Shown here: positions 11,709 to 24,484 of the stretch, in pieces
How the letters are laid out: every line of letters begins with the position of its first letter
Position numbering within the stretch: the stretch's first letter is position 1
Position numbers and translations under genes: made by a program
NCBI RefSeq assembly: GCF_016808095.1
Contig: NC_068972.1
Location: forward strand, 2,480,001 to 2,544,000
From: Vigna angularis
Lineage: Eukaryota > Streptophyta > Magnoliopsida > Fabales > Fabaceae
Direction of reading: 5' to 3'
DNA: 64,000 nucleotides
Notes under the pieces: model-generated
Databases searched by the model: none
The model's input: the letters and a program-made list of their open reading frames with translations, nothing else
Told to the model about the DNA's origin: nothing

Positions 11709-11830
11709 AAAAGGTAAGTAATTGTATTTATTACACATTAACTGCAAGTAGCTGAATTTTTATTAACTTTAGCATCAAGAGTACCTTTTACACTAGAGAA
11801 AAAAAGTTCAAAGACAAATTATGACAAAGA
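11709..11830 (+). mobile_element. LTR-like remnant copy C, right part
   Basis: It continues the repeat broken by the MULE. It carries TTAACTTTAGCATCAAGAGTACC (around 11763-11787), the counterpart of GACTTTAAGCATCAGAGAACC in copy A. The right limit is approximate. Confidence 0.4.
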
Positions 11831-14800
11831 TTAGTGTTAGGACATACAAAACTCAAAAAATATATAACCTTAATCCATAACCGAAACATACCATGATATA
11901 TAGGATTAAATTAGGCTAATATTTTTTATTAAATTATTATAATTGTGAATTAATTTTATATTTAAATTAATATATTAATGGTGATACATCTAAAAACTAC
12001 TATGTTTAAACAAAGAATTAATTATTAATATGTTTATTAAGGTAGAACAAATTTGATTAGTTAAACAATTTGAAATAGTTGATTAAGTGATTTAAATTTT
12101 TTGTAGAGAGTCTCTCCGAATTAAAACACTATCAATTATATTAAACAAGAAGAATATGTAAAAGTTATTATATTTAATACAACTTTAGAAGAGTAAGTAA
12201 ATATGGTGGAAACATGTGATATCTTAGCTTTCTTTTAAGATCACAACACTTTAATTAAATCGATACAAAGGTTAGATTAAATCAGTATAGTTGTTTGTAA
12301 GAGTATGTTGATAATTAAAGTGAGTTAAGTTACATTGAATACAAATGATAAAATTAAATAAGAAAAAAAAAAGACTTCAATGTTTAGAGATTTTAAAATT
12401 TTAAATTAAAAAGTTATATTAATTTTTTATATGATTTAAATTAAGATTACATATATATAATTTTTTCTAATAAACTCTCTTATAAGAAAAGAATCATTTT
12501 AAAAAGAAATACACCAATGAAAGCAGTCATACCCCCAAAGAAGATGATTGAAAATCATTTATCTGTAAATCTAAATCCTACATTAAACAGAAATGGCAAA
12601 ATTTTAAAAAAGAAATTATAAACTTAATGTTTTGATATTTTAAATTAGAAATGATATCAAAAATTTTATGTAGGTTACCCTGTGACATTTATATAGTTCC
12701 TGTTAAATCGAATCCCTTCCAAAAAATTCATCAAAGTCTAAGTAAATGATGTGAAATTGATCGATGAAACTTTTGTGGTGTATGCCTATGGGTCTTTGAA
12801 GTAAAAAATCAAGTGCAGATAACCGAAATTGGTGAGCAGATAGGCTCTGGGTAATGAAGTTAAAGTAGTACTTAATTTTATAAACGTGGATTTGAATGAA
12901 ATTGTTGCATGTGTTTATATGTAGTTAACAGGAGCACGCGAGAATTGATGGGAAGAAAAAACAGAGAAGGAGAAAAAAATGGAAACAGCTGGCTGGCCGA
13001 GACAAACGTAATGTCCCCACTTTCTGACCAAACTAACATTTAGTTGCTGACGTGCTTCTTCCCCACCGCTCGCCTTCCTCTTACATTGTATGTATCTCTA
13101 CACTGTCATCTTCTTTTCACTCCCCTTTTCTCTTCCTCAGTCAAACACGTTACTTATATAGAAATACTTGCAAAACACACCACATTCTCCATCCATTCAT
13201 TTCAACTTCTATTTTTTCTTCAGTCTTAGAGACGCCTTTCCTCTTTTCTTTTCATATTAACAAAACATATATTGTTCTCATCATCAAACACTGTTAAACA
13301 TTAAATGTAAATACACTTTTCTACACACATTCAGATCATGAGCTGTCATTTTATAAGACCCTCAACTCAAACATTCTGTTACATCTGAATCTGTTCATAA
13401 ACTTTCGCCACTGCTTTCTAATTTAAGTTACAATTTATTTTTCGAGCACCAAGAAATTTTAGTAAAAAAGTACTTTCAATTATTGTACTCAAACTATAAA
13501 ATTATAAGTTCAAAATCATTTATCTTTAGAGATTTCCACCATTACAATCTGGTCAACAAAGTGTTAACGACAAAAAATACTAAGAAAACTTGCTAAAAGA
13601 ACTTAACTGTTTTAAAAATATCTTATTCTAAACCTAATACATGATCGAGGTCACGAAATACCTATAAGCCAGGAAAGATCCAAAACGACCTCCAACAACA
13701 TCAATAACCTCTTTATCAGCTAGGCACCAATTCAAAACAGCTACTTAGCCACCTAAAGATAATGACCTTATCTTCAAGAAAAAAGATAATTATCCTATTT
13801 CAACACACATTAAAAGCATATAGAGCTCTACAACCTACGTAAGCCAAAAATCCTAATCATCTCATGTTAAATTCTTACGGACTTAAACAACACAGTTCAA
13901 CTGAAAGTGACTTTTTTTCCCTGTACTAACTACGAATTTACATATAAAGCTCCATTATTGAAGTTTGGGACACCTCAGAGGCTAACCTTAAAATGTTAAG
14001 AGCTCCTTTAACCATTTACCCAGTTGATGAATTATTACATGCACAGATAATATAAAGAATTACTATATCAATACAGGATATTTTTGTTAACGTACAGTAA
14101 TTACTGAAAAACTATATCAACAATTATTTTTAATTATTTTGTATGCTTTTATATGAGTGGTAATTTTTTAAGACTTATATCAATAATGAGATTTTATTGG
14201 TCGAGACTTAAACTCTTAAAAATAACATATTCTCAATAACGTAACTGAGATAAGGAATTGTACTAATTATATATTAACGGTTTAACTCCTGAGGGCAATA
14301 TAGTTCGGAGAATGAGTGAAATACGTGATAGGTAAGTAGTACATGATGTTAAGGGAAAGGAAGTGTAGTTACTTTTCTAAGGAGTCTTTTTCTGCGCAGG
14401 AAAAAAACAAGCATGGTAACACCACTGTGTGATTACAAAAAAAGTGAAGACCACTTACTTGTACAATGATGCAAAGGACAACTTTTGAGAGAGAACTCTC
14501 TCAGAATCAGAAAAATACAATCATTATGTAGAGTAGTAACGTAGCAGTGTATAGATTGAGAGGAGAATCTAATGGCAAAGAAAGATATGTGACAAGAATT
14601 TCTGGTTCTTCTACTGCTGTATAAAGTATTACCCTAGACTGGAAAAAAGGCATGCCGTTAGAGATATATGTGGGTTAAATTTTCCTTTCTTGAAAACGTA
14701 ATTTTTATCTAGAACATTGGTTTCTCGTTCAGATATATTACGACAGATGGATACTGGATTCTCTAAAAGTTAAAAAAGAATATAACGGACTCTAATTAGT

Positions 14801-15360
14801 ATATAGAGATTTTCTTTAGTCATTAACATGGGATACATGTATACTTAAGAAAGAATCTTTGGCGTGTTTCTCTTGGATTCTGCAATCTTGAATCGATTCT
14901 TACAGCAAAAAGGTGCACCAAGAAAAAAAAAACACCGTGCTTTATAATCAAAATATTCCGCAGCTAATTTCTGCACGATCAATATTTACATGGTCAATTC
15001 TCCAAAATCTTGTCCTGAGGGTTGAGGAAAGTCTTTGATTTGCCCAGTTCCAAGTTAGTTAATCAACTTCTATAGTTAACAGCATAACCTTAATATATTC
15101 CCTCCTTTAGTAGCGGATTTTTAGATTATGTGATGTTTTTTTAGTGGGAGATAATGGAGCAATGGACAGGTGGGGGTGTTTTGTTAACACTTGCAATTTA
15201 GCGTCTTTGTTCAGGGTGTTTTGCATAACTAAGGAATAGTATGGGTGGGACCTATTTTGAAAAAGGGCATAATAATATAATCACTCACAACTTCTGTTAT
15301 TCCAAGAGCTAACGTATAGCCTCTTGTTCCCTAGTCTACCAAACCCATTTAACAAAATTC
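11831..15360. other. Intergenic DNA upstream of the MYB gene
   Basis: AT-rich sequence with no supported gene. A pyrimidine-rich stretch at 13040-13300 yields overlapping short frames in two registers with no family resemblance. No inverted-repeat element with clear ends was found. Confidence 0.45.
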
Positions 15361-15368
15361 CGTGGGGA

Positions 15369-15383
15369 GTATATATATATATA
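15369..15383 (+). promoter_or_regulatory. TATA box of the MYB gene (putative)
   Basis: A run GTATATATATATATA lies about 200 bp upstream of the MYB ATG in a stretch otherwise free of coding signal. Its position fits a core promoter with a leader of roughly 170 nt. The assignment is inferred from spacing only. Confidence 0.5.
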
Positions 15384-15581
15384 GGCCCATGATGATGATG
15401 TAGAAACACTCACAGAAACTCATTTCTAATTTGCTTGCCTCTACTGGTGTTAGCTTAAACTTTTTTCTCAGCAGTATCATACTCAAACCGTCCATAACTT
15501 TCTTTGCTCTTGCAAACACCAACTATAACTTGTGTGGCAATTCTTTTGCTGTGTTGAAAACCACAAAAACACAAACTAACC

Positions 15582-16713
15582 ATGTCCACAATTGCAAAGA
15601 GAGATTTGAGTTCTAATGAGGAAGACAGTGAGCTGAGAAGAGGACCTTGGACTCTTGAAGAAGACAGCCTGCTCATTCACTATATTGCTCGTCATGGTGA
15701 AGGTCGGTGGAATATGTTAGCCAAGAGTGCAGGTACAGATTCCACGTACGCTTAAAGTTAGAGGAATAACTTCATTCACTTTCACTTGTAACTGTTCTAT
15801 ACCTTTCTAACATTATTCCAATCCAACATCTCAGGGCTGAAGAGGACTGGAAAAAGCTGCAGACTCAGATGGCTGAATTATTTAAAACCAGACATTAAGA
15901 GAGGGAACCTCACTCCACAGGAGCAACTCTTGATCCTTGAACTCCATTCCAAGTGGGGTAACAGGTAACCGATATTCAATGATCTGTCCCAAAAATGAGT
16001 ATTTATGCACTCAAAATTAGCCTTGTTGAACAAATCACAATGAGTTTGACAAGCTTTTGCTGTTGATTGGGGACAGGTGGTCAAAAATTGCTCAGCATCT
16101 GCCGGGGAGAACAGACAATGAGATCAAGAATTATTGGAGAACAAGGGTACAGAAGCAGGCACGCCAACTTAACATTGAGTCTGGAAGCAAGAGATTCATT
16201 GATGCCGTGAAGTGTTTTTGGATGCCGAGGTTGCTCCAAAAGATGGAACAGAACAATTCTCCGAGTCCTCACTGTTCCATGACAAGCATGGTGAATTTAG
16301 GGAATTCTGGAGAAGCTTCTATGAGTTCAACGTCAAGCAGCTTCAATATACCCTCTGTGTTTTCATCATCTCCTCCACAAAGGGAATTCATTATGGACGG
16401 TGCAAATCATCTTGGTACTATGTCCAACCCCATCAATCCATCCCCAGATTCCTTCCCATTTTCACAGCTGCTTGGAATTTCTGAACACCCCAAAAGTCCT
16501 CCCAATGTGCTTGAGAACAATGTCTACAGCTATCCAATCCAGGACAACTGCTATGCCGATACCAATAACTATGGCATGGAAGGCCTAAACATGGATCCCC
16601 TTTCAGCCATGGGAACTTACGACTTCCCACAGTTTGATTTTCAGAGCGCAGGGAATGGATGGATGTTAGACAGTGTGGAGGATACTACTTTATGGAACAT
16701 GGATGCTATGTGA
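15582..16713 (+). CDS. R2R3-MYB transcription factor, MYB62/subgroup-20 type
   Basis: A nuclear DNA-binding regulator. Three exons, 15582-15732, 15835-15964 and 16077-16713, give 305 codons plus stop with matching phases (1, then 2). R2 spans about residues 20-68 with W23, W43 and W63. R3 follows to about 118 with W95 and W114 and the [20 protein letters not shown] segment. The region after R3 ([12 protein letters not shown]...[19 protein letters not shown]) is typical of subgroup 20, closest from memory to Arabidopsis MYB62/MYB116. The Ser/Asn-rich tail ends in an acidic, tryptophan-containing segment ([13 protein letters not shown]) that may serve in activation. Subgroup-20 members act in stress, phosphate and gibberellin responses; which applies here cannot be told. 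The intron positions are the standard ones for plant MYBs. Confidence 0.93.
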
Positions 16714-19700
16714 CAGTGTTGTCAAGAGAAGGCATGCATCTCAAGTTCTTTTATTGTGGGATGGTATATCATTGAAAACAAATTTGAAGATTCTTATGCT
16801 ATACTGATTCATAGGGAGTATACATAATAGTCTCATTGTTAGAGATTAGTAGTACCAAGTGTAACGTCATTTTAATATGAACCTTTTAAAATAGCATATA
16901 TTTAAATAGAAAAATGCAGGAGATGATATTAATGTTCCCCTGTTTCAGATTTATTTAGAAGCTGCAAAAAAAGTTGTAATTTGACAAAGGCAATGTATCT
17001 TGGATGTTATGAGTGTGTTTTGGAAATAGTGCGTTTTTATTATTCCCTCTTTTTGTTTCTGGATATCTATTTTCATGTAAATGATGATTTATTTATTTTT
17101 CTGTTCGAATCCCAAATGAAAAGAGGAAAAGAATAGTGAAGTCACATCTTGTGATGGAGTGACACTTGCAAAGTGTGTATGACATTTAATAACGATCTCT
17201 AAAGACAGTGAAAAATGCTACTTGTTTGCATATCTCCAAGAGCAGCCACTTGTACTGAGTGGTGGGGTTCCCTCATAAAAATGAAGTACCGAGTGTAAGT
17301 GTGATGTGTAGAAAGGTCATCATTTTGCATCTTGAAAAAAGTAGGAAAAATTGAAGATAGTGGTGCATAAGAAACAAGTGCCTTGGGTAACTACTCTAAA
17401 CTGGACTAGTCTACCATTCTAGCAACTCCCTTGTCTTCTTTCTGGAATCATAAGCAGAGAAGAGGATATTTCACCATATATTGCATTTCATCTCTCAAGC
17501 TTCCAACTATTTTCCAGTGATGGCACTTTTCTCGAAGCTTGTCAATGAAGAAATTGACTAAGAAATATTCTTGGCTATATGCCATCACATGGCCTAAATG
17601 TCTCCAGGAATTTTAACCTTTCCATCCAAAGTGCTTTTCTACAGATTCAAAAATACCTTCACTCAGAGAATCCCTTTTCTTGCTTAAAATTAAGCTTAGC
17701 TAGCTAGCTCAGGGCCAATTTAGTTTGCACGCAAAAGAGAACAAATGCATCTCTATATGAGCTACTGTTTGAATTACTCTTTGCTAATTCAGTAGTCATT
17801 AGGATATGTTTTCAAGACGTTTTCATATATTTTTTTTTTAAGAACAAAAACTGACTTATTCAACAGTTAAAATCAGTTTATATATTAATATAAAAAATAT
17901 AAGTGAGAATTTTTATCTATTTAAGTTTACAAAAAATAATTTAATTTCTTTTCTTATTTTTAATGAAAGAATTTTATGGAAAAAAATTATCCAAGCACCG
18001 GCAATGCTAAATAAAGATCACATATAATTCACTTTCATCTATTTTTCTCTTTTTTAGGATATTATTCCTTGCATCTATCAGCTTTTTTATTTATTCTCTC
18101 CCTTTTCTTCTTTTTCTTTCACCTATGTACCTCGAGTTTAGGATGTACGTTGATTTTCTATGTGTGCATGTATTAAATCTATAAACACTGGAAATCCAAG
18201 TCTCTTCTGGAATGCCTTTCCGTTATTATAAAACTTTCATATATATTTGATTCATTGGATGTTTAAAAAGTAAGTCATTGCTGAATGTACTCTACAATTA
18301 AAATATAAATATAAGTAGTTCTGTCTTTCTATTACTTTATTTATTACAAAATAAGAATAATCACGTTTTATGTTTTAAAATAAAAAATAACATTTTTAAT
18401 CAGTAGGTAAGAAGATCGAATAAATAATAACTTCGAAAATTTCAAAGTATACGACATTGATGCCAGCGACCTTCTATCTTTAATCTTTAATTCAGTCACT
18501 CTTGTTAACTTCTTTTTATTTTTTCATTTTTTTGTAAGTACATTCGAGATATTTTCCTTTTTAACAATCATTTCTCTTTTAAAACAAACTTCTTCGCATG
18601 CTTGATATCATCACGGGTTGAAAATATTTCGCACTTTGGATTAGATGGGAGAGTTTTGTTTGTATTTACTTTTTTTATTTTTATTTTGAATAAATATTAT
18701 AAGGAGGTACATGAGTATTGAAAAAATATATCCATGTAGAATTTAAAAAAATAATAATAATTGGAGTCTCGATATAAATTATTCCACTTCTATAATGATG
18801 TCATCGAAATTTAAACATGGATCATGTAACAAACAAAGGTAAAGTAATTACTAGTTAATGTTAACGAGTTGTTAGAATAATTTAATTTATTTTTATTTTT
18901 CTTTGTTAATCCACTTCAGTTTTCTTTTTTCTTTTTATAATTTTTTTAAAATAATTAATTTTATTAAAAAAATATATTAACTGAAAACTATAATTAAAAC
19001 AAATCAAAACAGAAAACTACAAATATTATTTCGAGAAACATCTATTTCATATGTTACATCAAAATAGAATTTCAACCCTAAACTTTTAACAAACTATTTA
19101 TAATGCAATTATTGCATGTCTTTACTTCACCCATTTACTTATTGGGACAGTGGACACCTATTATCCTACCCACATAGTATAGTTATTGTTTCTTCCCTTT
19201 TATTTTAATCAATATTTTTTATCGTAAACTTTCAATACTTTTAAATTACTTTAAATGGTTAAATAACTCAAGTCGAAGTAAATGCTCATATTTAAGAAAA
19301 ATAAAAATCTCTCCACTTTTTTTACGTATAAAACTTTATTTCAAACTTTATTATTTTTTAATTAAACTGATTACTACTTCAACCGGTAAGGATTGGCTCA
19401 AATTTTGTTCATTTAGAGATGATGTTATATATAATATTTATTACTGATAGTTTTAAGATTTTTTTATGTGACCTATTGTAGAGTTTATGTTTAAAAGGAC
19501 ACACTTAAAATTTTAAAATAAAAAATGAATTAAAACTAAAAATTACTAATTAAAACCTTTTCTTGAAAGAAAATATATATGAAATAATCGTACATAAAGT
19601 GAATGGCACAACAAATTAACATGCGTTAAACCTTTGAGTTTAATGACTATTCATTGTCAACTTAAAATGATTTTGATAATAATCAATAAAATATTATTAT

Positions 19701-19990
19701 TAACATAATTCTTAAAATAACTATTGTAAAAAATCGTAGTACGAAATCATATTCTAATAATTCAAACTTGTAATAAGAAAGGTGGAAGAAATTTAGTGGG
19801 AAAAGGATATATGAATATAAAATCAAGACACTTTTTTTTTCTCTTTTGTGTTTTATAGATCTTCATAATTGATAGAATTTTTTATAATTTACCTATAATT
19901 TTTCAAAATCTAAAGAAAACATGTAAAAAAATATAGAGCTATCAATATAAACATAAGTATTTTTTTACCTCTGAATAAGTATGCTTTTAT
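16714..19990. other. MYB 3' flank and AT-rich intergenic DNA
   Basis: The first ~200 bp are probably the MYB 3' UTR. The rest is AT-rich with no supported gene. A tRNA-like 'GTTCGAATCC' at about 17103 has no surrounding cloverleaf. Confidence 0.45.
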
Positions 19991-19999
19991 TAGTGTACT

Positions 20000-20420
20000 G
20001 AATGGATACCCGTAAGGACAATGGACCGAGCAAGCAATTAACAACTCAGTAACCGATCGGTAAAGATATTTGTTGAGATAGTTACATATTAATCAATAAT
20101 AATAACAACCATTGCTAATAGGTCAGACCTAGGAAGCTCATTTTAATATATATAAATATACGTTTGACATGAGGCGAGGTAACTAACTAATTTTGAGTAC
20201 TTATTTTTATTAAACATTATTACGCAAAGTCACTTACTTAAGCGTCGGAGTGCCTTTAACATATATTCTCCCACATGGCTTGAGCAAGGAGGAGAGAGAG
20301 TGAACAATACAACTTGCATAATGGATGATCATCAAGAAGTCTATCTAGTCTTTAGAAAAATTGAGTGTTTTGAGTAAGGGGACCTCAACACCTTACCCGA
20401 AACAATTAGATTTATATGTT
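20000..20420 (+). mobile_element. LTR-like remnant, copy B
   Basis: It contains CTTACTTAAGCGTCGGAGTGCC (about 20232-20253), the best-preserved version in this window of a block typical of legume Ty3/gypsy LTRs, preceded by TATATAAATATACG and followed by 'GAGCAAGGAGGAGAG'. The ends are not defined and no pol sequence is present. Confidence 0.5.
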
Positions 20421-22328
20421 TAAAGTGAATTGATGAAATCTTCCTATAATATCATTTATTTTAAAAAAATATATTTTTGTTAATATTGTTAAAAAGTGAC
20501 TTTATATTTAATTTAATATTATAAAATTGATATGTAATATGAAATTTATATTGTAAATTAATTTTATTAATTAATAAGGCTTCAAATACATCTTTTACAC
20601 TAAAGAACAAATAATAAATCTAACAAATAACTAAATTTTTTAATACAGAAGACGCAATAAGCTTAAATAATGATAGATTTTTATTTGTGACTCTTATACC
20701 ATATTAAAATTAAAATTAAATTCAACTTAATTTGATGAGATTTATACATATATAATGTAAGTTAATTTTAGTTAATGTGAAACTTTTAACATTATTATTT
20801 AAATATTACTTTTAGTAGTATCATAATATTATTTAAATATTAATGTCATATTATTTACGAGTGGTGATAGATATAACTTTTTAAAAAAATACATTCAGTT
20901 GGTTATTATATTAAAAATTATAATTACAGTTGATTATCATATTAAAAATCATAATTAATAGTTAAACCGTAACTTTTTCTTCTACTTATAACACTTTAAA
21001 GATTATAAAAAATTAAAACTAGAATACCATTTAAAAGAGTTAAAACTCACATACATAATAAATAACTCACAAAGTTGGAGACCATGACACGTTCATAAGT
21101 AATGAAAAACACAAAGGTGGAGACCATGACTTGGTCATGTCATGTCCCCTCGTCTCTATCTTACATTGATTACACTTGCAAAGACAATTCTAATGGAAAA
21201 TAATGTCTATTTATTGTGGTTCTCGTATTATTGTTGATTAAATATTTAAAAGATTACAAATTTAATTGAATAAAACACTATTGATTAGATTAATATTTCG
21301 CAATAAACAATCTAACAAATTTATTTGAAAAAATATCTTGGTAATACTTTTTTTTTATATCATAACATTAGTATGGAGTATTCCAATTTTATTACCTTTA
21401 TTATCTAGTTTCTTCCTTTCAACTATATTTTTTTATCAGTAAAACTGGAATTTAAAAAACTAACTTAAAAGGATCAAGTTAATTTTACTAAAAGCAATTT
21501 TATGCGAAGATTCTTTAATTTAAGCATAAGGTCTTATAAAAAAACTATCGATAGAAGACAACTTAATGTAACATTATATTAAAATTAAGAGTTAGGTTAC
21601 AACAAAAAAAAATATTTTAACGTTAATAAATTATAAAATAGAAACTACGGATAAAAATTAGAAATATAAACTTTTATAAGACTTTATTATAAAAAAGAAA
21701 GTTATAATAATATAGTTAAGACATTATTAAACCTTCTAAAAGGATAATAAGGTCGCTCAAGAGTTAATAATGCGACATGTTTTGATATTTTGAGAGCTGT
21801 TAGATTCTACGAAAAGTACTTAAACAATAAAAACTTATTAAGAAAAAATGTGTATACGATAATAAAAATATGTAATTGTGTAAGATAAATTTTTTTTCTT
21901 TGACTAATATAAATTAAAATTTGTGATTAGTATTCATTTTATATAAGATTCTATTTATTTTTATCTTTTATGTAATGCATAATTAATTTCTCTCTTTATA
22001 TAAAAGAAATGTTTGAATGAGAAGGTGTGAATTGCAACTTGAAGTTTCAAGGCAATTGCTTTTTTCCGCCTCAAGAAAAACAGAAAAATCGAGTTCTATT
22101 TTCTTAAATGAAAAGTACAAGTTAATTTTAATAGAGTTGGTTGTGAATCTAAGTGTGAGTTTAAAACTCATATTAGATAGAAATGAGAAAGTAAAATAGT
22201 ATATAAAGGTGAAAGACTCATTAATCTATTGTCTTAAGATTTTGGGTAAAGAGTGATGTTAATTCCTTATATGATTGTGCTCAGATGTTGTTGTTGTTTG
22301 TGTCTCTCAGGTTAACCCATTCTTATCA
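20421..22328. other. AT-rich intergenic DNA
   Basis: No gene supported. A short direct repeat 'GGAGACCATGAC' occurs at about 21077 and 21119. Overlapping frames at 21983-22199 on opposite strands look accidental. Confidence 0.4.
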
Positions 22329-22336
22329 GACTCCAC
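22329..22336. repeat. 8-bp target-site duplication, left
   Basis: GACTCCAC, repeated exactly at 22845-22852. An 8-bp duplication fits hAT transposition. A shared T beside it makes a 9-bp reading also possible. Confidence 0.8.
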
Positions 22337-22844
22337 TAGGGATGACAATTTTACCCGCGGGCACGGGTATCCGCAGGTAAAATCCGCGACAGGTAGTAAT
22401 TATCCGCGGATATTTACTACCCGTGGGTAACGAGTAGCGGGTATTTTAATACCCGCTTCTAAACGGGTCGGGTACGGATAGTATCTACCCGCCCCGCGGG
22501 TACCCGCTATCCGCGAAAAATTTAAAAAAAATAATGTATATACTTTTTAATTAAATTAATTAAAAATAAAATAAAATTATATTTTATTAGGTTAAATTTA
22601 ATTAAAATTAAATTTTAATTTATATTTAATTTAATTTATATTATATATATTTTTTTGTAATTTTATTTTAAATATGTATTAAATATTTCTTTTTTATTTT
22701 TTGCGAGTATCCGCGAATACCCACGGGTATTTTTTAAACGGGTACCCGACAGGTAGCGGGTCGAGTAGCGGGTACAATTTTATCCGGCCAGTCGGATTGC
22801 GGGTAGGCACTACCCGTGCCCAACCTGACTCGTTGTCATTCTTA
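22337..22844. mobile_element. hAT-type MITE
   Basis: A 508-bp non-coding element. Ends are TAGGGATGACAA and TTGTCATTCTTA, an imperfect 12-bp terminal inverted repeat, flanked by GACTCCAC on both sides. The outer ~170 bp at each end are unusually GC-rich for the region and packed with ACCCGC/GCGGGT and TACCCG/CGGGTA words in both orientations. The centre is very AT-rich. Such subterminal clusters are the usual transposase-binding layout of hAT elements. Small frames on both strands here are by-products of the repeats. Confidence 0.82.
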
Positions 22845-22852
22845 GACTCCAC
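22845..22852. repeat. 8-bp target-site duplication, right
   Basis: GACTCCAC, identical to 22329-22336. Confidence 0.8.
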
Positions 22853-24440
22853 TGTAATATTAGAGTCGAAGATTTGTCTTGGTGACTGGTTCACTTGAAA
22901 ATAACTTATTAAAGAACCGATTTACTCTGTTTATGTTGTGCTTAAAAATTGTTACTTATAGTATGATAATAATATTAAAGCTATTTTTAAAAGCTTTGTA
23001 ATTTTTTAAACTAAATTTTGAGAAGTTTTACAAAAGGACACGCGACTTTTCATTTTCGTACTTGTACAAAGAAAAAAAGGGGTTTAAGTACTCGAACAAT
23101 AATTAAAAATTTAAGAGATTGGTTGTTGATTTGATCATTTTCGTTATTTTTTTTACTTAAAAAAAAGACGCTGATATAAACATATTTTTTTTATTAAAAT
23201 AAACATCTTATTTTTAATATACGAAAAAACAAAACAAGGGTTTCTATAGAAAATGTTAAGTCAATAAATTTTCCAAAGGCCAATTTTTTTTTGTTCAGTT
23301 TTTATACATTACTAATAAAAATTATGAATTTTAAAATTATTATTATAAAAAAACCCAACAATTTATTGAATAACATAATTTCAAATAAAACTACAACATA
23401 GAAATATTTATATAGTATTAATGTATATACTATGTATTACTTTTTGGTTCTTTAACTTTCTCTCAATGTGTTCTCTCTTTTTTGTTCTATCTCTATCTTC
23501 ATATTTGTTTCAAATATTAAAAAAATAAAAAAATAAAAATTCTACTTTATTTTTGTAATTTCTAACTTTTTAATTAAAAAAATAGGTAAATTTTTATTGG
23601 TTTTTCATGTTTGTATTTTTTAATGGGAGAGAAAATGTAGTGCACTAGTGTTGATGATAATATTATATGAGTTTATTATTTTATTGAAAATTTTATTCTC
23701 TTAAACTTTCTTTTAGATTTGAGGATAACAAGGTGTTGTGCTTCCAGCAGCAGTGTCTACGTAATATATGTAGGGGTGTGTAAAATTAATTAAACGGAAT
23801 TTATCTGTTTACAATTAAAAATTAAATTAAATTTTAAAACACTGGACATCTAAAATTGTAGTTCAATTAATTGTTTTTTAACTTAAAACTATTTTATTGA
23901 TAAAACTACATAAATTAAATGTTAAGATAGATTGATTCTAACAAATTTTGATCGAGATTACTTCTATAGAAATTTGGTTGAATTTTGGGTGAGTCGGTCA
24001 CAGTATAACTTTGGCTAAATTTAATTGGATCAATCACAATTAAAATTTGGTCAAATCGTTCCGAACTAAACTTTGACCGAATTCGACCAAGTCAATTCCA
24101 ATCAGATTTGGTCAAATTTAATTAAACCATTCTGGCCAAATTTAACCATTAGACAATAAAAACAATTATCATTTTTAGTGTAATTTACTGTAATATAGTT
24201 GAGCAGAACAATAAATAATTAAATTAAGCTCCTTTGAACTAATTTTCAGTTTAATTGAATTTCAATAAACTATTTTTTAATTTACAATAGTTTTTAACAA
24301 TTCAATGCAATTATGTTTTCCACCTTAAATATATTTATGATATGTTGCTTTTGATAAAAATTATCTTTTATAGTAGGATTTAGGATTTAGAAATTATTTA
24401 AAATAGATATTATAAAACTTTAGTTTAAAACTTACTGTTA

Positions 24441-24443
<3 letters not shown>

Positions 24444-24481
<38 letters not shown>
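24444..24481. repeat. (AT)n microsatellite
   Basis: An uninterrupted alternating A/T run of about 38 bp. Confidence 0.95.

Positions 24482-24484
<3 letters not shown>

Noticed and set aside
13044..13297. Two overlapping plus-strand frames in a pyrimidine-rich stretch
   Set aside because: Low-complexity C/T sequence keeps several registers open; no family resemblance.
15878..16630. Several 60-90-codon frames on both strands across the MYB exons
   Set aside because: They are out-of-frame or antisense shadows of the MYB coding exons.
17095..17125. tRNA-like T-loop word GTTCGAATCC
   Set aside because: No acceptor stem, D-arm or anticodon arm can be placed upstream.
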